Shown here: in pieces, positions 1 through 12,307 of the stretch
How positions within the stretch are numbered: position 1 is the stretch's first letter
How the letters are laid out: the number at the start of each line of letters is the position of its first letter
Source of the DNA: Monoplex corrugatus
Lineage: Eukaryota; Mollusca; Gastropoda; Littorinimorpha; Ranellidae
Length of the DNA: 64,000 bases
Reading direction: 5' to 3'
Assembly (NCBI GenBank): GCA_030674185.1
Contig: CM060307.1
Span: 41,507,155-41,571,154 of the forward strand
Program-made: the position numbers and the translations under genes
The notes under the pieces: model-generated
Databases searched by the model: none
The model's input: the letters and a program-made list of their open reading frames with translations, nothing else
What the model was told of the DNA's origin: nothing

Positions 1-531
1 ATGAACGATCTCTTTACAAATTATTAGCCTGTCTTCAATCAAAATTTCACTTTCTGAACATTTTTCCAATCAGCAATTTTTAACTGGTCTCCCTGGACTA
101 TGCCTCTTTTCAGCGTCATATTGATCCATCTTTAAAGAATGAAACCCACTTATAACCTGCAGTCTGCAAAAGAGCTTGTGTCCGTCATACACTATGTAGT
201 GTTTTTAATATATCTGCACCAGAACTTCCTTTATGAATTTCAATTTTGATATTATATGCTGTTTCTTTAATGTTTAAACATGGCCATGATGTTTGGAATG
301 ACTGGACCCAACACTGAAGTTATAACAAATGACACCACAATATTTCAATGTTACTTTTCAATTCAATCACTGTGTGTAGAGTTTCACAGTTCTGGGACAA
401 TTTTCAAGTTATTAAATTGTTTTCACTATTTTTTTTTTTTTTTTTTAGATGACCCTAATATGAATGAAAGTGTAATATTTCTCCATATACAGGCCATAAC
501 AAAATTCCATCTACACACAAATTACTTGCAT

Positions 532-568
<37 letters not shown>
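532..568. repeat. (AC)n microsatellite
   Basis: Uninterrupted dinucleotide array. The flanking 1-2.1 kb otherwise holds nothing I can assign, apart from another TG array at 1473-1531 and a 17-base G run at 2019. Confidence 0.95.
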
Positions 569-572
<4 letters not shown>

Positions 573-1472
573 AACACAACTGTCTACACACTTGTCACAA
601 AACGGAAAATATCTTTTACACTGCAGCATCTGCTACTGGCAATGGGGCTTCATCAGCTTCTGTAACCACAGCTTAAACTTCCAGTCTTGAGTTCTTAAAT
701 TGTCTGCTTTTGGATAATCCAGAACCCATTTAATTTACAAATGAAATGCTTAAGAACTCCTCAACTGAAAAAGGGGTATAAACTGAATTTGAAAGGTAAA
801 AAAAAAAGATAATGCAGAGGGTCTGCGGATATGTATGCTCCCCCACAATTTTTCAACTATGCAATCTAGCAAATTTTCAAGCATCAAATCACATTTTCAG
901 AATGCTTATAAGATTTTCTGCGCTGTTTGATTTCTATACATGCAATATCAAATCACAAATTATGCTCATTATACTTACTCTCCTTTGAAAAAAAAAACTG
1001 GAGAAACCAATTTGAGGAGAATTCCCACCTTGGCCTCTACACGCATGTAAAATGGTTTTGGCCAACTTCTATTGATTTGACTGATTTTCAGTTTGCTTTC
1101 TGAATTTTCCACTTCTTTAATCAATGCTTGATCACATCCCAAACATACTGAAGAGAGAATTTGTTTTAATCAATCAATATGTTAAATATACCATTTAATA
1201 CAACAACTTAACTGAAACTGAGAATATCTTTTACTTCAAATGGAAATTTCTCAAAATGGCCACTTGCCAACCACCAGTTTCAAACTATGATAACATGTAT
1301 TCTAAATATTCTAAAACAAATCTTCTCATACCAAACTTATTTCCTTTAGATTGTAACAAATGCTACAATTTAAAACAAAACAAAAAAAATAAGCCCACAA
1401 TTGATGTGGGAGCAGATCACATATGATATTATTTTAAAGGAGTTGTTTTGTTCTGTTGCTCTGGTTGCTGCT

Positions 1473-1487
1473 TGTGTGTGTGTGTGT

Positions 1488-1531
<44 letters not shown>
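1473..1531. repeat. (TG)n microsatellite
   Basis: Dinucleotide array with one GG interruption. Confidence 0.95.
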
Positions 1532-1533
<2 letters not shown>

Positions 1534-2119
1534 TAACAAATGCAGGACAAGGAGGGGAGAGCAACACTATCCTCTCATTGTAAAAATGATGTGATTATGC
1601 TCCTTACAAGTATCTTTCTCGAAAATGCCTTTGACATGCTCTCTGATGATCAGTTAATTTTGCGAAACTCACAAATCTGAGCAATTGCTGATATACCAGT
1701 GGCATAGTCATACTACACAGACTTCAAAGAAAAGTGAAATAAATACTAAAATAGCTAAAAAAAAGTTTGCATTTCAAATTCCCGCAAAAGATAATTATGG
1801 AGGCATCAGCATAGGATAGGTATATAAAGTAGGTACATATTGTAAAGTGAAGTAAAAGTATTCATTTATTGCTGGATTTACTCCCTCACTAATAATGTTT
1901 CTTTTCTTGTTCCTTATTATCAGTAACAATTTCTGATCATTACTGCTGCATATAAGTTGTTTTTGGTGATGTTGTTTTTATATAGTTTTTTTGTTCATTT
2001 TTAGAAAGCAGATTCTGAGGGGGGGGGGGGGGGGGAAGTACTTGTCAAACTGGATTTCTTTTTTCCTGATGAACGTTTCTGGGACAAGCATTCACAAGGG
2101 CTGAGAGCATACTTCCTTG

Positions 2120-2275
2120 GTTAACAATTTCATCTGAAAGACTAGCATGCAGGGAACCCATCAAGATCATGGGGGATGGGAGCTTTATCCATGTCCAACC
2201 TCTGGTTTCTCAGCCTGATGTATTATATTCACAGTTTCTACCACTGAGCCACTGCCCCACACAGACCGATCTTTG
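2120..2275 (-). mobile_element. tRNA-derived SINE (minus)
   Basis: On the minus strand it reads GGGGCAGTGGCTCAGTGGTA, an excellent tRNA A box, followed about 40 bases later by CAGAGGTTGGACATGG, a weakened B box, then GATCTTGATGGGTTCCC. The combination is characteristic of tRNA-derived SINEs or tRNA pseudogenes. The rest of the repeat is unfamiliar. Confidence 0.6.
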
Positions 2276-2937
2276 GTGGAGCTGGGCAGTCAATGTCACT
2301 GATTATGTATCAGAATAAAAGTAAATCTTTATTTTTCAAATCAAAGTTCATGTTTGAAGCCCAAACTTTTGATTGAATTTCAATACCGTAAACAATAGGT
2401 TATGTCATTATAAATGGTTTCAACTGCATGGCACTTTGTCAGTTTTGTTGAAACTGATATTAAAGTTAACAATTTAATAGGGAAACAATTTTTTGTCATG
2501 GGATAAATATTAATAACAAGAAAGAAGACTCAAAACTGTACACAGTTGTCAGTACTATACTTATTTGTGATCAGAAAAACAAAATTAACAAAATATGCAC
2601 ACCTGTTTTAGTGTTTAGCTGAACTCTAATATATTTCATACATATATTTTCAATTCATTTATTTACTGTGTGAGTGAACAACAGTGTTCTCAGTTCTTTC
2701 ATTAGTACTTCTTTGTGGTATCATGACAATAAAGATTTATATAGCTCAAACTCAAAGCTCCTTAGCACTCTGCACATCACAAAAAAACTGTCATGCCATA
2801 CAAACATTAAGTTAACAATCATATTCATAAACATAATATGACATACAACAAGAAAAGAAAACAATAGTCTAAGCTCATCAGAATAACATATCATACACGC
2901 ACAATACAGGAACATGTTTGCAGCTTCCATATGATGA

Positions 2938-3060
2938 ACACACACATACACAAACACACACACACACAATGCGCGCGCACGCACACACACACACACACAT
3001 TCCACCATATACACATTCATGCACACGTACACGCATGCACACAAACATACACAGCACACC
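2938..3060. repeat. Interrupted (CA)n microsatellite
   Basis: CA repeats with GCGCGC and AT interruptions. The segment 3.1-4.65 kb that follows is AT-rich, with short open frames but no recognisable gene. Confidence 0.85.
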
Positions 3061-4678
3061 TACACAGGAACTCATACTCACAAACATACTATACACTGAT
3101 GCAAAGCTTGCAAACAGATTGATGAAACATACGTTAATAGTATTATCTCACACAATCAATCATACAAATACACTATGGTGAATAGGGCAAAGAAGAGATA
3201 GCAGGAAGAGGTGAGTACTAGTATCAGTAGCACTGAAGATATATATTTTTAGAGCTCTTTTAAGAGGACAAAGATGCAGATGATAAATATCTGAAGGAAG
3301 CCAGTGCCTTTGCTGTGGTGCACAGAAAGAGAACAGAAGTTAGGCAAAAGTCCGTCTTTACATGAGGAACACAGAGTACACATTTTTTATGATGACCAGA
3401 GCTGTCTAGAACTTAGAAGAATCAATGGTAATATTACTAATAAGATCAGAAATGTAGGCACTAGGCAGAGGTGGTTTCAGGCAGGAAACTGCAACAGAGT
3501 TAATAGCCTGTAGTCCACCCACGCTTGGACTGGGAGCCAATGAAGAAGGGGCTGAGTGGGATAATATTTGCAAACTTAGCAGAATTTTGAACCTTTGATA
3601 GTTAACTGTATGTTGTGGGCAGCCTAAAAGGAGAAATTTGCAATAGTCTAACTCAGACAGGACAAAGGTACAGATCAATGTTTCTACCACATGAATGGTT
3701 AGGAACAGGTGGATATTACTAATGTGGTGAATTTCTAGAAATGCTGAGCAACAAAGTGCTGGAGATGTGTACTTGAGTGATATATCATCACAAATCATAA
3801 AACCCTTATCTCTTGGTAAAAATGTAAACATAAATTATAATGTTGGCAATGCCAACATGTATCAAAGATGTTCTCTTCGACATGATGAGGAGTGTTTCTG
3901 TCTTATCATTCAGCTGCGGTTTACACACTATCATCCAACTTCTAAACATCTGAGATAAGTTTTCCATAACTCAGATTGTAGATCTTGTACAAATTGTATA
4001 AAGGACAAAAATCAAACAATTTTACATCATCTACAAATGATCGACTGGCGATAGAAAGTCTTTTGGACAACAAAGAAAGGGGTCTTATATCAAAATGAAC
4101 AGAACTAAGCCATGGATTAAACCTTGTGGAATACCAAACTGTATGTCAGGATACTCTGAACTAAGGCCATTGACAAAAAGTTTTTCTGAATGACATATTC
4201 AGTACACACAAAAATCAGATGCACACATCTGAACAATCTCTTGCAGGCAGAAAAAACATTAAGACATGCCAAACAAAATTCTTTTTATGAAAATGCTAAA
4301 ATGAATTCTTATGGGGTGGGAAGTGACAGGAGGGGGGAATATGTACAATGACAAATACCAACTGATGACAAAAATGAAAGTTACAGAGGCTTTATTTAGG
4401 TAACCTGTCAGGCAGAAATTTTAGAATAAAAGTAATTCAGATATGGGGACTGTAAACAGAAAGAATACACTTAACATTGAAAACAAACGTACTGTAAACC
4501 ACCCTATCCATCCCACTAAAGCATGTCATTCTGTCTAACCTGTCTGAAGTTTTTCTAGTTAAAACTGTTTAGCTTAGATCATATGTTTATGATCACTGGT
4601 ATGATGATGTTAGTAAGTATTTAGGTGAAGATGAATGTGTGTATACTGATGTATATGTGTGTGTGTGTCTGATCTCTG

Positions 4679-4679
<1 letters not shown>

Positions 4680-4735
<56 letters not shown>
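4680..4735. repeat. (TG)n microsatellite
   Basis: Pure dinucleotide array. Nothing else is recognised in 4.75-5.15 kb. Confidence 0.95.
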
Positions 4736-4739
<4 letters not shown>

Positions 4740-5194
4740 CGTGTGTGTATGTTTTCATGTGTGAGTGTGACATGCATGGTATGTCTGTGGTTCTGTATGA
4801 ATTACACTATGTCTTGTAGATGTATGAAGTGTAGAGTCTAAATAAGTTTGGAGAATAGCACAAAGTAACAATTACAATGATTTATTTATATTTTTAGATA
4901 ATTTCTTACCTTTATTAGTATTATAAGATAATTTCCCTCCTCCCACATACTTATTAAAGGCATACTGTAAATTCTGGATTTACTGATAATAATACTAATA
5001 ACAATGAAATAAAAGGAAAAAAGGAGAGAAGAGAAAACTTCCGGCACACGCCTTGTTCAGCGGATCAATTTTACAAACCTTAAAAACATTATCAATAAAG
5101 AGAAGATAAAAAGGGTGAAGGAGGAGACAGTTGGGCCATAACCCTCAAGCCATAGGGAAATGAGATGGTAGTTACTAAGTTAGTAACCTCAATT

Positions 5195-5290
5195 TTTCTT
5201 GGGGCCAGTTTTATGGAGGTAGTGCCCATCTCCTCTCCTATATTACTTTGACTTTACCATCCATGAAGACTCACTGCAGTATTAGAACTA
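5195..5290 (+). repeat. Second partial copy of the GGGGCCAG repeat
   Basis: CTTGGGGCCAGTTTTATG, GTGCCCATCTCCTCTCC and TTTACCATCCATGAAGA correspond to the 16.10-16.18 kb part of the SINE-like repeat in the same orientation. The rest of that repeat is not recognisable here. Confidence 0.45.
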
Positions 5291-5544
5291 TTAGTATTAC
5301 CAACCATACTTCCAGCAGGAATTGTAACATGCTGACCACAGGTAGTCAGCATTGATTAATGATGGGGAGAGGGGGAATGCTGCACAACTGAAAAGCTCTG
5401 GCAATGGCCAGAAAGTGCCTTACTTTCCATAGAACTGACGCGGCAATTTTATGTTTATAATTATTCATCACTACATGTCTTAATCAATGGCTGATGTGAA
5501 GCGTCTAGATAGATACATTGGCTAGTACATACTAATAACTAACA

Positions 5545-6565
5545 TAGTGACTGTGTGTTTGTCGCCTCTTGTTTTCAGCCTGCACGATGACTAGCATTGC
5601 TAATTGCAACTCTAGAACAGAATGCATAGGTCTCTCTGTGTCAATACAAAAATGATAGCCTCTCCATATGCAAGCCTGAGTTTGTACTCACTGCCTCCCC
5701 GTAGCGACACATAACTGGACACCTCACGGATTCAGGCTGAACTCTCAAGGGAGTCGGTGGAGGCATGCAGGCTCACATGGTGGACATGCCCTGGTGCCCC
5801 AAAACCAGATTCCAGCTAGGCTATGGGTAAATAGTACCACTGTCTCGTGGGTGTCTCGGGAGAGATCAAGGCTAAGTGACTAGGCCCCTAAACCCTGACA
5901 GAAAATCACCTCCACTGCCTTGTGGGTAGTTGTGGAAACGACAAAGGTTGGCAAAGAGCCTGTACTAAAAACCAGTGGAAGGCAACGGGAAACCACCATC
6001 GCATCATCCTAAGTAAATCAGGGCCTGACACTATAAAGAAACTTCAAATGGATGTTCCACTGGAGCACCTTCGCACGTGATACCAGACCATCATCAAGTT
6101 ATTGCCATCAGATTCAAAGATATAACAATAGCAACTTGGAATGTTAGAAATATGCTCTAGAAGGGCAAATTAAAAATGTCAAGACAGAAACGTAAAGATT
6201 AGACTTCAATACTTTAGGACTAGGAGAGATGAGATGAAAAGGAGCAGGCATGGTAACATCAGGCAAGCAAAAAATTATATATTCTGGTGGGGACACATGA
6301 AAGGGCGGTAGGCATCATAATGGACAATGACAAGTCAAAGTCTATCAAAGGATGCTGGGCTATATCAGACCGAGTTTTATTAGTTCGACTGGAGTGAAAG
6401 CCATTTGATTTCAACATAATCCAAGAATATGCACCAACATCCACGAGTACTGAGAAGAAACTGACGAGTTCTATGCAGAATTAGAGACATGAGACAAAAA
6501 TTCTATAAAGAATAATTAATGATCAGGACAAGGAACAGAATCAAAACTGAAACAGCAAAAGAAGA
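5545..6565 (+). mobile_element. Decayed RTE-like LINE: 5' region plus endonuclease fragment
   Basis: The segment 6120-6480 contains, across several frames, ITIATWNVRN, then after a gap ERAVGIIMDNDKSKSIKGCW, AISDRVLLVRLE, an in-frame TGA, KPFDFNIIQEYAPTSTSTE. These are the endonuclease blocks of RTE/BovB-like elements often annotated as craniofacial development protein 2-like. At least one frameshift (near 6290) and several stops break it. Upstream, 5545-6060 is the element's 5' non-coding region, with GGCAACGGGAAACCACCATCG and repeated CACTGCCTTGTGGG-like blocks. The RT part is missing. It is a dead fragment. The same family recurs at 48.36-48.82 kb. Confidence 0.85.
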
Positions 6566-6599
6566 AATTAGATTTGTTGAAGGGAAAAACCATTAATGC

Positions 6600-7424
6600 C
6601 AAATATGTCGTATCAGCTTCTAGTCTAAGCGTTATGTTGTCATGGTCTCCGTAGACCCGGATCTAATCACTAGGCCTAGCAACGTGAGTTACGTCCCTTC
6701 ACATGTTCGTGTGCTGTTGATTTAGTATAATGGTATGAACATGTATACATGTAGGGGTTACATATCATCCTACATCTCCCTTTCCGGATAAGATAAGAAT
6801 GTATAATCATGCATTACGGCATTTAAATGATCAGACACTTATTTCTTTCCCCCCTTTAAAGGATATCAATACATATACTGTTCACTGGAGTTTGTTTATA
6901 GATAGGTCTGTGTGCATTAAAGTAGATCTAGACCTAATCATCACAATAAATATGTCCACTGTTTGGTGCCTTTGTGGAACTAGAGACGGAACTCCACCAT
7001 CCAAATAGGTGAGGATCGGGCGCGGTAGGGAATGACACCAGCCGAATGACTGAGGGCCATGTACGGTGGAGCGCATCGTCATCGCGATTCTGACTGTAAT
7101 CAAAGCACTAGATCTATGCAAAAAAATGTTCCAGATTCTGTTATCATCCATGCCCTCTTATGGTGACCTAAAGATTTTAGATCTAGTAGTTTTGGGGGTG
7201 TGCTGGAAGACTGAAATGAGCTACACGGGCATTCGCAGTCCACAAGATAAGGTAGTAATAAAATCAGACAGACAGACAGACACAACTACAGGAACAGGAA
7301 AAAGAGACGAAAGAAACAAGAAAGTGGCCATACAAGAGAAATCCCCAAACAATTTTGTAAGAATAGGTGCACTATTAATATTCAGCTACTAAGGATCTGA
7401 TAAAACTATCAATACTCTCCTTTC

Positions 7425-7430
<6 letters not shown>
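6600..7430. other. Unassigned stretch between LINE fragment and microsatellites
   Basis: Moderately GC-balanced sequence with open frames up to 108 codons on both strands. None shows a recognisable domain or splice context, so no gene is called. Confidence 0.4.
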
Positions 7431-7461
<31 letters not shown>

Positions 7462-7698
7462 CTCTTCTCTTCTCTCTCTCTCTCTCTCTCTGTCTCGTGT
7501 GTGTGTGTGTGTAAAAACTTATCAAAAATCAGACTAAAGGAGAATGTCACAAATGTGAACTCCTTTGTAGACAGCCTAATAGGAACATTAGATTTCTTTC
7601 AGAACCTAACGTTAATTTTCAAACTTTACTGTACCCTCCAGAAAAGGATAGGCCTACTTATTCATGTGACCGCTAAACTGAAACAATCTGAAGGATAT

Positions 7699-7700
<2 letters not shown>

Positions 7701-7774
<74 letters not shown>

Positions 7775-7821
7775 GTGTGTGTGTGTGCGCGCGCGCGCGC
7801 GCGCGCGTGTGTGTGTGTGTG
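7701..7821. repeat. (TG)n-(GC)n-(TG)n array
   Basis: About 85 bases of TG, then about 20 bases of alternating GC (7787-7806), then TG again. It is pure purine-pyrimidine alternation with strong Z-DNA potential. A (CT)n tract lies just upstream at 7431-7494. Confidence 0.95.
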
Positions 7822-8082
7822 TAGTGTCAGTGTTAGCGCACGCACGCACCTAGCCTCGACATGTGTTTTATGCTTGTGTATCTGATGAGAAGGCAGGGCA
7901 CTGGCAGAAATCTGTTACCGGTAGTCAGTAATAGACCCAACACAGCTGAACCAACAGAATGAAACAATGGTTCGCAGTGTTGGTATACTACTCCATGCCA
8001 CATCTGCTAACAGACCCCAAACACGTTTCGTCAATGTCCCACATTACCATGTTATTTGAGTCCGTAGAGCTATGATAACATG

Positions 8083-8262
8083 CTAACCCTTTTACTCCCG
8101 CACCCCTATTCACCAACTGCAAAAACTTCAGCATTTGACACCCTGCTTCCTACAGGAAGCTGGTGGATAGGGTGAGGGAGTCAAAGGGTTAAGTGTTTGC
8201 TTTGATAGCATGGTTAACGATTCAGGATACTGGTGGACAGGGTGCTGGGGTCAAAGGTTTAA
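8083..8262. mobile_element. Palindromic piggyBac-like MITE, copy A
   Basis: Outer and inner inverted blocks (ACCCTTTTACTCCCGCACCC ... GGGTGAGGGAGTCAAAGGGT ... GGGGTCAAAGGTTTAA) with an imperfect TTCCTACAGGAAGC centre. It is more diverged than copies C and D, and its left TTAA has become CTAA. Confidence 0.75.
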
Positions 8263-8381
8263 CGTTCAAAACTAAAAATAAAGCTATCTCTGAAAAAGAA
8301 GGGGAAAAAAGTGTAAAACCCTCATTCGGGACCTCCTTCCCCGTGCAGGTAGTTTCAGTGACGAAGAAGAGTGTGTGACAG

Positions 8382-8461
8382 TGTGTGTGTGTGCGTGCGT
8401 GAGTGTATGTGTGCGTGCTTGCGTGCGTGCGCGCGCGCGCGCGCGTGTGTGTATGTGTGTT
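8382..8461. repeat. (TG)n/(GC)n array
   Basis: Mixed TG and GCGTGC words with an (GC)n core at about 8430-8444, a second Z-prone tract 560 bases from the first. Confidence 0.9.
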
Positions 8462-8849
8462 GAGAGAGGATAGTGTATACAAACACGTATGTGTATCATT
8501 GTATGAGTACGTGTAAAATAAGTGAGACGCAGTGTTACCATCCTTGAGATATAAAGTGTTTTGAAAGTTTTGAAATTACTTCTTTTTTTTTTTAAGTCCC
8601 TGCGCGTGTGTATGAGAGTGGATTTTTCTACATGTTTTTGCAAGGAATAATTCTTTCGTTGCCGTGGATTCTTTTACGTGCGCCGGTCACTTTTTAAACG
8701 TGCCAGAACCGCCATGACCGTGGCCTTGTGATGGTGAGAAAAACTTAATCTTGGGAGGTGTTGTGTAAGCCTTGGGCATACTGTCCAAGAAAGTAAACTT
8801 CAACAAACCACATAATACACTGTTTTAAAATGTGTTAAAATGGTGCTCT

Positions 8850-8870
8850 CTGTCGCTCTCTGTCTCTGTC

Positions 8871-8942
<72 letters not shown>
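8850..8942. repeat. (GTCT)n(CT)n microsatellite
   Basis: A GTCT/CTGT tetranucleotide block runs directly into (CT)n. The same two-part structure is seen at 29.7 and 43.9 kb. Confidence 0.9.
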
Positions 8943-8944
<2 letters not shown>

Positions 8945-9094
8945 TCTCAGACAGGCGGGATGTGATTAGTTGTGATTATTGGTTGCTGCATTTTGCAGAT
9001 GATTTATGGTTTGATCCTGTCAGACGTTTCTATTGGTTATGCAAGTCCAGTGTATGCCCATTTCAATGTCCAAATGCGGATTCACAAAGAGTAT

Positions 9095-9192
9095 TTAACC
9101 CCTTGATTCCCGCACCCTGGTGGATAGAGTAAGGGAACCAACAGGTTCAGATTTTGCAGTTGGTGGATAGGGTGCGGGAGTCAAAGGGTTAA
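9095..9192. mobile_element. Short piggyBac-like MITE, copy B
   Basis: A 98-base version with TTAA at both ends (9095-9098, 9189-9192), a left block TTAACCCCTTGATTCCCGCA and a right block GATAGGGTGCGGGAGTCAAA. It is roughly half the length of the other copies, consistent with internal deletion of the hairpin. Confidence 0.75.
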
Positions 9193-9199
9193 ATGAATC

Positions 9200-10780
9200 T
9201 AACTGAACTGAATTCTATCAATTAAACAGAAAATCTAGTGTTACTTCTTTACCCGGTGGTTACATGCCGGCGAATTTCTTGGTCCTGAGTTTGATGTTTG
9301 TTTCCGTTTCACTTGCTCATTGCAACAATGTCGGCTGTGTAGCGATGACAAAAATGAAAGACAGAGGTAGGTGCACAGGTGAACAGTCTGTCGTTAGTGT
9401 AACACACGTTTAAACATGAAGTGTTGGAAAACCTCCACACACTCTCCTGAAACCGTAGGGCAAGAGGGCATAATGATAGTCTTCTCACTGGGTTGAAATC
9501 AGAGAAAGGGGAGCTTTCTTTGGTAAAACTTATCAAGAACACACCTCACCCCGAGAGAGAGAGGAAAGGGGACGGGGAGAGGAAGACAGACAAAAATAAG
9601 GAGAGAGAGGAAGAGAGAGAGAGAGTAATCCCTGAAATTGCATCAACAATGGTATGAATTTTTCACAAGTGAATGCTTCTTTTTTCACACATTTGCAAGC
9701 AGAAGACACAAATAACACCAAACGAAAAAAAACAACACGTAAAAAAACAAACAAAAAACAAACAAACACATTCACAAAACAACAACATCAATAACAACAA
9801 CAACACACACGCAAACACAAAAACAACAATAACAAAATAAACATTTCATATATGATACCACACAAATCTCGTCATAAAATTCCCAAACCAATGTTGAAAA
9901 AAACAAGTCTAAGGACAAACAGAAAACAAAACCATCATTGCCATCTTGTACAAATGTTAATTAACATGCTTTCAAAAAATAATTCCCTGAAAAATGGATC
10001 CAGGAAGAAATGTACGTCACAATCCAAATCCGACATCAAAGTCTCCTCCATAAGAACTCCAGAAATGTCAACAAGAAATAAAAAAATTTTTTTAAAAAAA
10101 CGTGAATAACAACAAAATCTACAAGCAACAACATCAAGATGTGGTCATACCACAACAATTTTTTTGTGTGTTTTGTTTTAACTAAATCAAAATCACGGAA
10201 TCACATAGCGATTCTGCACACATAGTCATGACAGCGCAAAAAAACAAAGTTTCAATCCCACACACAGAGATTACAGCTGACTGCAAAATTTCACAATCAG
10301 GAAAAAATAGTTCGTTTCAAAATACCATCTCCATCTGTACAAAAAATTGTAAAAAGAAAAAAAAAGTTTATAACTATTCATATGAAGATGAAACTGACTG
10401 TTAGCAGCATCTATCGCAAAGCACGCAAAGAATCCATCAAGCATTTAGAAAACATTCAACAATAAAGTGAACATCAGCAACATGAGAAAACATCCAACAA
10501 TGAAGTGAACATGCAAATCTAGGAATAATTGCAACAGTAACAGTCAATGATAAAAGAACTCTGAAGAGAAAACAAAGATAATTGTCTTTTTACACTTTTA
10601 CACTTCAGTAACAAATGTCAACCCGAACCATAATAACAACCTCCGTTTTCTGAAGAAAGTAGCTCGTAAATAAAGGAGAATAAAACAAATGCTGTCACAA
10701 GAAACTAACCCTGTGATGTTTCATAAAGAAAGGAATTTCATTTTTCCCTGTACTCAAGTATGTTGAACTTCCACTCAGTA
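9200..10780. other. AT-rich unassigned DNA
   Basis: Much of 9.7-10.7 kb is A-rich on plus, with many AAC/AAA words. No exon, RNA gene or mobile element is recognised. Confidence 0.5.
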
Positions 10781-10827
10781 GATGGCAAAACCTTTCCATG
10801 ACCATACCAAATTTGGAGAGAAAAAGT

Positions 10828-10858
<31 letters not shown>

Positions 10859-10896
10859 ACTTATGAAAAAACTTATAATCTTCTCTCTCTCCCTCT

Positions 10897-10971
<75 letters not shown>

Positions 10972-11237
10972 TTCTTCTTTGTCTTTCTCCTCCTCCTCCT
11001 CTTCTTGTTCTTCTTCTTCTTCTTCCCAAAGAAGTAAAAGATTTTAGTTCTCAGTCTTCTTCTTCTTCTACTACTACAACTACTACTACTACTACTGCCA
11101 TTATTACTGCTGCTACTACTACTGCTGCTGCTGCTGCTTCTACTACTACTACTACTGCTACTACTACTTCTTCTTTTCTCCTTCTTCTAAAAGAGACCAA
11201 AGAAGTAAAAGATTTTAGTTCTCAGTCTACTCAAGAC
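10828..11237. repeat. Poly-G tract, polypyrimidine tract and triplet repeats
   Basis: A run of 30 G at 10828-10857 is followed by CT/TTC polypyrimidine (10879-11026), then TTC and TAC/TGC triplets to about 11180. The phrase CAAAGAAGTAAAAGATTTTA with GTTCTCAGTCT occurs twice (about 11028 and 11201), bracketing the triplets. Confidence 0.9.
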
Positions 11238-11359
11238 GAGTAGTGCGATGCTAATAACACAAGGGTCGGTGGGAGGGGGGGGGGGGGGAGCGTTTTTTGT
11301 TTTTGTTTTTTTTTCTTTTTAAACGCATAAACACTGACTGTTTGCTACACGTCTTAATG

Positions 11360-11605
11360 CTCCAATCATTCTGATGGTGTCAGCTTAGTGCTTCAAAGGT
11401 CCTGCTCATTCCCTCCTCCGCCTCCCCCCCCCCCTCCCATCTTCCTCCTTTCGCCTTCCATTTTAAGACCTTTTCAGTACAAAGGGGTTTGCGCAAGCTC
11501 AGCGAGTCTGCCATTTAACAGACAGTGGACCGGGTAGAGTGTATATGGCATTGTCCGAGTGCAATGAATTTCTCTTGAATAAACTTTAAACTTCAAAATT
11601 AACGA
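11360..11605 (+). mobile_element. SINE of the same family as 45.15 kb, 5'-truncated
   Basis: It shares CATTCTGATGGTGTCAGC, a C-rich patch, TTTGCGCAAGCTCAGCGAGT and the tail GAATAAACTTTAAACTTC with the other copies. The tRNA-like head is missing. Confidence 0.6.
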
Positions 11606-12107
11606 CACTGGAAGAATTGTGGACAATGTACTGCATTACCAATGCTCTGCAATGAAAGATCGAGAAGAAAAATAACAAACTTTTTAATGGCATACACCTG
11701 CAAAAAAAAAAAAAAACCCAATGCAAACACAAAATTAAAAACACAAAGGTTGTCCTATATTAAAGTACCCTGAAGCCTTACGGGAGGAGGGTGGGTTGGA
11801 TCTCGACTTAAACCAGGCGGTGATGCCCAAGTCTTCTCCATCGTTGTTTTACACTCACCAACCCTGAGAGGAAGAGAAATAAAAGAAGGAGGAAGAGGAC
11901 GAGGAGGAGAAGAAGAAGAAGAACAACAACAACAACAAGAACAGGAACAGAAGAATAACAACAACAAGAAGACAAGAGACTTGGGGGAAAAACCCTCCCT
12001 ATACCTCTTTATAACTCGGTGGTAGTAGCACTGAGCATCACTGACTGTTTTTAAAGATAGTCCTTGCCACTCTTACACGCAAACATTGTGTTTTGCTGTC
12101 TCGTATG

Positions 12108-12111
12108 TGTG

Positions 12112-12163
<52 letters not shown>

Positions 12164-12186
12164 TGTGTGTGTGTATGTGTATATGT
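12108..12186. repeat. (TG)n/(CG) microsatellite
   Basis: TG repeats with a GCGTGCGTGC core. Confidence 0.9.
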
Positions 12187-12307
12187 GTTGTAATTGTTTT
12201 TGTGTATCCGTTTGCTGTGAAATTACTTCTGTTTTGTTACCTATTTCACACTGAAACTTTTTAATCATATCATTGATATGTTTAAAATGTTCAGTCTTGT
12301 AGTTTCA

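Noticed and set aside
10782..11243. 153-codon plus-strand frame rich in Gly, Leu/Ser and Thr
   Set aside because: It translates poly-G, (CT)n and (TAC)n simple sequence.
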